Source: Neckera pumila (taxonomy: Eukaryota > Streptophyta > Bryopsida > Hypnales > Neckeraceae). Taken from it: DNA of 64,000 nucleotides. This document shows, one piece after another, positions 58,964 through 64,000 of the stretch. Under the pieces are notes generated by a model. That model was not told the origin of the DNA and did not search any database. It saw only the letters and a program-made list of their open reading frames with translations. Position 1 is the first letter of the stretch; every line of letters starts with the position of its first letter. The stretch spans positions 24,860,545-24,924,544 of the forward strand of contig OZ018411.1 in NCBI GenBank assembly GCA_963969595.1, in the 5' to 3' direction. The position numbers and the translations under genes are program-made.

Positions 58964-59576
58964 GAGCTTCTTCCTTGAGCTATATAAAATGGATGAAATG
59001 CATCCTAGTATGCTGAGAAAGTAGATTTTGTTTCTTCTTGTGCAACATATGTGACTAATGTAGTTACCCGGTGCTTCATGTGCAAGGATTTATATCAATT
59101 TATATATACATAGGAAGAAAAGTAAAACTTACAAAAATGAAGATCTTTTATCCAAATTCTTCTTAGTCCATAACTTATCTTGACTAAAAAGCTCCAAATT
59201 AACATCCCCTCCCAACCATGACTCTCATAACAAACTTCCAAGTGGATGGAATCAAATAAACTAGCAAATGAGACAAAAGGAATTCCATTTTTTTACATGG
59301 AGTTTTGGAATAATTATTTCTTTTATCAAAATTGTTGACTGATGTAGATTTGAGGGGAAGCTCCTAAAAAGACAAAGAAGTAAGGTTTTGATTTCTAAAA
59401 AAAAAAATTTCAGCATTGAACTTGAACTTTTGGGTTGCTTATAGTTTGGCAACAAATGCCAAGCTATCTTTGAAATTGTAGTTTTCCTCTACTTACATAG
59501 AGATGAAAGCATTATCGAACTAGACAAAACTGATTCTAATTGTGAAAAATATGAAGGTTTGTTTCGGATTCCACAT
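58964..59576. other. Gene-less AT-rich stretch
   Basis: Nothing recognised. Confidence 0.45.
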
Positions 59577-59810
59577 GGACTTGTGTGCCATTTGCCGTTG
59601 GTACAACATAATCAAATAAAAACAAAATTAGTTTTCTAATTTTTAGTTCATAAAACTTTGAAACTCAATATTTTTTGGGTTGTGAGTTGGAATGGCGCCA
59701 TGAATTAAAGCCCGTGCACCTAGATAGCTTTCCAATTGTACCAAGAATGCGAATAGAAGATGCACAATTCTGAAGATCTCAATGTAACAAAACAAACAAA
59801 GAACCTAATT
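59577..59810 (+). repeat. (CAAAA)n-tailed repeat, decayed copy
   Basis: Contains GTGTGCCATTTGCCGTTGG, the CCCGTGCACC block and an AACAAAACAAAC tail in the family order, with many changes. Confidence 0.5.
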
Positions 59811-60403
59811 TAATGTATAGAGGATGTCCAACAATGGGAGTTAAAGGTTAAGATGCATTTACACTTGGATTTAGGAAGCAGCCTTTGCTGCAATGGTATG
59901 TAACTTTTCTGGTAGTTGTTTAGACCATCGTTCCTTAGTAATCTCTAAACCTAGGTGATTACAGAACTGACAAGGGTTACGAGTGGTGTTTATTGGAGAA
60001 AAGTTTGGGATTGTTTACAACTCTCCAAAATTGCAACCGAAAGGTTCAATCTTTTGATTTTGTAGATTCTTGAGCACTAACAACGGTCTTTCATATTGCA
60101 AGGAGATGTAGGCAAATACGTATGTAACACTGCCAAAGTTGCTCGTGCCTCCAACGGCATGTAATTGATAATTGATCAATTTTTTCCTGAGTGGTGTCAC
60201 AGTGATAGAAATCAACAAATTGTAAGGTTAATTTGTTAATTTTGGACTGTACTCAAGCACTCAACACCAAATTTATTGTTTGAGAGTTCGCGCAGAGAGT
60301 TTCTCCCTAAGTCTAAAACTACTCATAACTTAAGATGACCCTAGTTATGCAGAGCCAATGCCAAACCAAATCAAAACAATGTTTCCATAAAACGTACACA
60401 AAA
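59811..60403. other. Gene-less stretch
   Basis: No gene seen. A minus-strand frame at 60015-60218 lacks any recognised feature. Confidence 0.45.
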
Positions 60404-60648
60404 TAGTGAAATTAGTCTGCCTTGTCAATTAGGTTGCTTTACCTAAGATAAATTTACCTCACAGATCAATGCTTGTTCCACATGGAGGTGCATGTCACTC
60501 TCTAACCAGGCCGTCTTGAACTGGTGCACAAATCTATGCCATAAACATTGCTCTAAATTGAATGCATCAGTGTACAAAAGCAGTGAATATTTTTGTAGTG
60601 TGGATTGTCGTTGAGAAATTAGTGTGGGACAACCTAATTAATTTCACT
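60404..60648 (-). mobile_element. AGTGAAATTAGG-ended MITE, copy 2 (inverted)
   Basis: AGTGAAATTAG at the left and CTAATTAATTTCACT at the right. The interior matches 2528-2760 in inverted orientation, including GGCATAGATT-GTGCACCAG read on the minus strand; 245 bases. Confidence 0.65.
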
Positions 60649-60772
60649 ATTTATTACTTTTCAGTCCTTGGCGGAGGAATTGTTATTTCATAACCGCTCT
60701 TATCAGACGTCATTGATGTGAGAACAGGCCTTTTAATTTAGGGTTTGTTAGTCAACGTGCGACATAGGAATC

Positions 60773-60916
60773 ATGGCTTCGTGTGGCCCCATCCCCATTG
60801 GGACCATTGGGACACCAACATCTACCAAACAGACAGCAACAGCATCTGAGTCACATGCGCAAGTGGTTGCACCGAAGGGTCTGCGGTACCAGAGGACTGA
60901 TGCAAATTGCGGATAG
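60773..60916 (+). CDS. Possible first exon or small ORF, 47 residues
   Basis: Starts at ATG in the context atcATGG and reads MASCGPIPIGTIGTPTSTKQ and onwards to a stop after RTDANCG. The Ser/Thr-rich, acid-poor start could be a plastid-type transit region or a first exon, with a possible donor near 60889. No downstream exon was found. GC is higher than in the flanks. Confidence 0.2.
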   Translation: MASCGPIPIGTIGTPTSTKQTATASESHAQVVAPKGLRYQRTDANCG

Positions 60917-61130
60917 AAAGTTAACCCTTCAGTTTACTGACTTGACCTCCTTTTTCATACCTGCTGTGCTTTATACCATCTATGAAGCATGCTTCTTTAC
61001 AACAAGCAATCCTCTTGATTATTCCCCACACGAAAGGGGCAATCACGATCACTTTTGAAGCCGCTATAAAATCGACATGCGCTCAATGGAATTGGCCTCA
61101 AAAACTCGGAGCTCCCTTGGTCTTCCATGA

Positions 61131-61515
61131 TCACTAGTGTGCCCTGTGCCGTTGCCACAGTCAAATTTCCTAATATTTTGATTCATAATAAAAACTTGGA
61201 AATTCAATATCTTTCACACCGTCATTCCAAAAGCCATGAAACAAAGCCCATCCACCCCTCTTCGTCAAGAGCTTTCCAATGGTACCAAGAACGCGACCAA
61301 AATCAAAGTAAAAATAATTTTCTAATTTTTTGATCCATAAACACTTCAAAATTCAATAACTTCCGCACTGTGGGTGCAAACGCAACGAAACCAAGCCCGT
61401 GCACCCTTCCTCGTCGAGGGCTTTCCGACGGTACCAAGCACGCGGCCGGGGGACGCACGGTTTGGGAGATCTCAATGTAACAAACAAAACAAAACAAAAC
61501 AAAACAAAACAAACA
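61131..61515 (+). repeat. (CAAAA)n-tailed repeat with an internal duplication
   Basis: Begins CTAGTGTGCCCTGTGCCGTT. The segment with CAAGAACGCGACCAAAATC and the CCCGTGCACC block occurs twice in succession, and it ends in about six CAAAA units. It is the closest relative of 56042-56395. Confidence 0.65.
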
Positions 61516-61937
61516 ACCAAACTTAAGGTATGGATTTCTGCCCTATTTATAACACTGGATAACCATTGATGGTCCTCCTTAGATTGGGAAGGTGTACTAT
61601 TTTGCTAGATACAGGAGAGGAATCAGTATATATTAAATTCAAGAATCAGTGTGGTTGGCAGGCAAAAGAACATTACGAAGCACTTTTGTTTACTACAGTT
61701 TTTTTTCTTCTAAGGAAGCAAAAGAGACCCCTACCTCATTGGTAAACAATATTATGTTGAAAATGATGGGAATAAATGTAAAAGTAGTAAATCCACACAC
61801 ATTTATTTCCTCTACTCTATTACAATGATTTATCTTCTGAGTGTGTGTGATAGTAATTTAGAGTTGGGGACAAAAATATCCATTCCTCATTGAGACGCTT
61901 CCTCACATAGTTAATATTTCACCAGATTTTACAACTA
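61516..61937. other. Gene-less stretch
   Basis: Nothing recognised. Confidence 0.45.
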
Positions 61938-62567
61938 ACTATCATACTACTAAAATCATAACTCCCTCTGTAATATCACAAGTACTACCATTAATAATAG
62001 GGGCTCATGCTTGCTATGCTACGCATTCATTGTATCACATATTAGTAAAATTTTGATATATTTGAATAGAATGCATGGTAATGATTTCAATTAGTCTTTG
62101 AAATAATTAGTTTTGATATTTTGTAAAAATATTTTCAATCATGCATACATAAAAATAATATTTTCACACAATGTTATATTACAGAAATAGAGCAGTAGTT
62201 TGCAATCACCTCTGTAATATCACTTTTCCAGCTTTTATGATTTCAAAATTCTGTTGCTACTACCAAATGATTTGAGAAATTTATACAATTGAAGCGATTT
62301 TGGACTTCACAACAGTTAAGTTGTTCATGAAGTTTTTGTTTTTCTTTTCAATTCACCAAGTTTTTGGGTTGCCATTGTTTGTAACAGTTGAGTCAACTTT
62401 TGAATGCATTACAATAAATTTATATCCTTTACAGTATTCATCACTGCATATATTTCATTCATCATTCAATAAATTTTACATTTCATTTTATCAATTTATC
62501 TAATACATAAAAATTCTAATAAAATTCTAATGATGAATGCGTAGCATAGCAAGCGCCAACCGCTAGT
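61938..62567 (+). mobile_element. CTAGT-ended dispersed element, copy C
   Basis: Opposite orientation to copies A and B. GCTTGCTATGCTACGCATTC appears at about 62010 and, inverted, near 62533-62552. It ends AGCGCCAACCGCTAGT at 62567. Confidence 0.6.
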
Positions 62568-64000
62568 ATATTCTAAAGGCTATGAAAGAGAGACATAAGG
62601 CGTTAAATATTTAGGCATATCAAACAAAGAGAAGTAATAGTAAAAAAATTTAGAAATAATAAATGAAAATCATAGTTAAAAAGCTCCAAAATTTGTTATA
62701 AATCCACTTCCAATGTTCTACCAATTTAAAACCAATCCATTATCAATCTATATGGCGCTCGCTTGATTTGAAGCACTTTCAAATTCTAAAGAGCAACTTA
62801 ATGGCAAAACAATGTTGTTGATGTTGATGAACATGGAAAATTCTTTATGAATTATAAATGCAAACTTGTCTTTGGCAAATATTAAAGGATGCTAGGGCAA
62901 TTATTTTCACTTCAAAGTTTGTTACATTTTTTCCCATGTCCTTAGCTTTTAGAATATATGATTAGTTCTAAATTTGGTGGAGAATTGACTCCTTTGGAAA
63001 GGTCCATGTGAGGAATGAAATTTTGGGTCCTCATCTCTATTACCATTATTGAATAAACAATACTTTTTGCAATATTTTTAATTTCTAGTGACTCTAATTT
63101 TACGCCCTCGTCCATGGGATGAATCCGTTTACTGAGTGGCCGTCTTTGAAGTCCCAGTAAGTTATGCCATAAAAGAATGAATTGGATCATTTCGAAGCTG
63201 AAAAGTCAACAAAGCACGCTCGCTAGGAGTCCCTACAAGACTCCACTTGCAACGCAAGGTGATGAAAAATCGGGGTTCAGAAGTTTAGGGCATGACAGAG
63301 CGAAGAATTGTGACGACTCCATGGAAAAAACAATGGACTGCTGTTCCGCTTCGAGAGAACTCAAAAGTCCATTTAATTGCTGTCTTTTTGAAAAAACTTC
63401 CATGAAAAAATTAGAACACAAGAATATCTTACAGAAGGAATACCTCTGCTCTAAAGACTCTGCTCTTAACCTCAATTCATATTATCAAGGCAGCATGTTC
63501 TTTAGCATTTGTGAGAATTCAACCATTTTCCTAGCGAGCAAGCATGCGCACAGTTCGCAGTGAACACAGCTTTTCGTACCTCCCCCATCTGACTATGAGC
63601 TCAAGATTGTGCACAAATAGAGTTTAGATTCCTTTCCCAGTGTTGAGGTAACTCCTCAAGAATGGACAGGATTTGAGATACTGTAAGCTTACATCGAGAA
63701 TTTTTTTGTTGCTATTTCACGGAGAATAAGGTACGCTTGTCTATTTGTCAAGCGCAAATGCCTGCTTTTCGTCCAATCGTTTGCATTATATCTTCGCAGA
63801 ACATGTCTTCCTGCAGAATTTATTAAAAAACGAATTGAACCAAATATCTTGCCGTGAGATGCTACTCGGCCCCTCATGATCACCACTTGCATCTAAGCAT
63901 TGGAGTAGGCACTTCAACAGGCTTTGACTTAGGCTTGGGACCACCCACCTGCACAGATGATACAGATTTTAAACAACTTTCCACCATTGGACCCTGAAGT
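62568..64000. other. Window end, no certain gene
   Basis: From about 63050 the base composition becomes less AT-rich and several open frames appear. On the minus strand an acceptor-like TGTGCAG at about 63948 is followed by an open frame of about 54 codons (SLLKCLLQCLDASGDHEGP in it) to a stop near 63787. This could be a last exon of a gene lying beyond the window, but no family was recognised. Confidence 0.25.

Noticed and set aside
63177..63563. Plus-strand ORF of 128 residues at the window end
   Set aside because: No domain, no splice or promoter support, and overlapping frames of similar length on the other strand.
1..64000. LTR retrotransposons, tRNA or rRNA genes
   Set aside because: Looked for paired LTRs, polyprotein motifs and tRNA-like cloverleaf boxes by eye; none convincing. 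A profile search could still find decayed ones.

Overview
The window reads as AT-rich nuclear DNA of a land plant. Two spliced genes have GT-AG introns and plant-type products, and the space between them is packed with small DNA-transposon copies. A plant ROP-effector type CRIB motif, many MITEs and no recognisable LTR retrotransposon point to a plant, perhaps a non-seed one (moss or clubmoss); the species guess is weak. Most of the sequence is non-coding: two multi-exon genes, one small intact chromodomain ORF and a few doubtful ORFs.

Layout. 1-4413 (+): promoter and five coding exons of a histidine-phosphatase / phosphoglycerate-mutase-like gene. Its second intron carries a minisatellite, a GC-rich hairpin and two MITEs, and the end of its third exon is tandemly duplicated together with the splice donor. 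4414-26700: gene-poor, made of repeats. 27670-33369 (-): a nine-exon gene whose model joins in phase throughout and encodes about 368 residues, with an N-terminal WH1/EVH1-like domain followed by a plant RIC-type CRIB motif. This is the first half of a WASP-like architecture, with no VCA actin-nucleation tail. 33370-47600: more repeats. 47640-48080: a GC-richer island with a cluster of ACGT-core (G-box/ABRE) sites but no recognised gene. 48826-49146 (-): an intact 106-residue chromodomain ORF. 49200-64000: repeats, with a few doubtful ORFs at the end.

The dominant repeat is a family of 0.3-0.94 kb elements beginning CCCCTAAAGG and ending CTTTTAGGGG, flanked by TTAA. About 16 copies occur in both orientations. 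Several are nested in one another, always at TTAA, and one insertion has a paralogous empty site in the same window. TTAA target duplication with C-rich termini is the signature of the piggyBac superfamily, which is seldom discussed in plants. Other families are Stowaway-like (TA target, CTCCCTCTGTCCC ends), PIF/Harbinger-like (TAA target, GGGCC ends), a CACTA-ended fold-back, an AGTGAAATTAGG-ended MITE, a CTAGT-ended family with inverted GCTTGCTATGCTACGC motifs, and a (CAAAA)n-tailed family.

The two genes have no evident functional link. The phosphatase-like protein should be a soluble enzyme. The WH1-CRIB protein should be a ROP/RAC GTPase effector acting at the plasma membrane or cytoskeleton.
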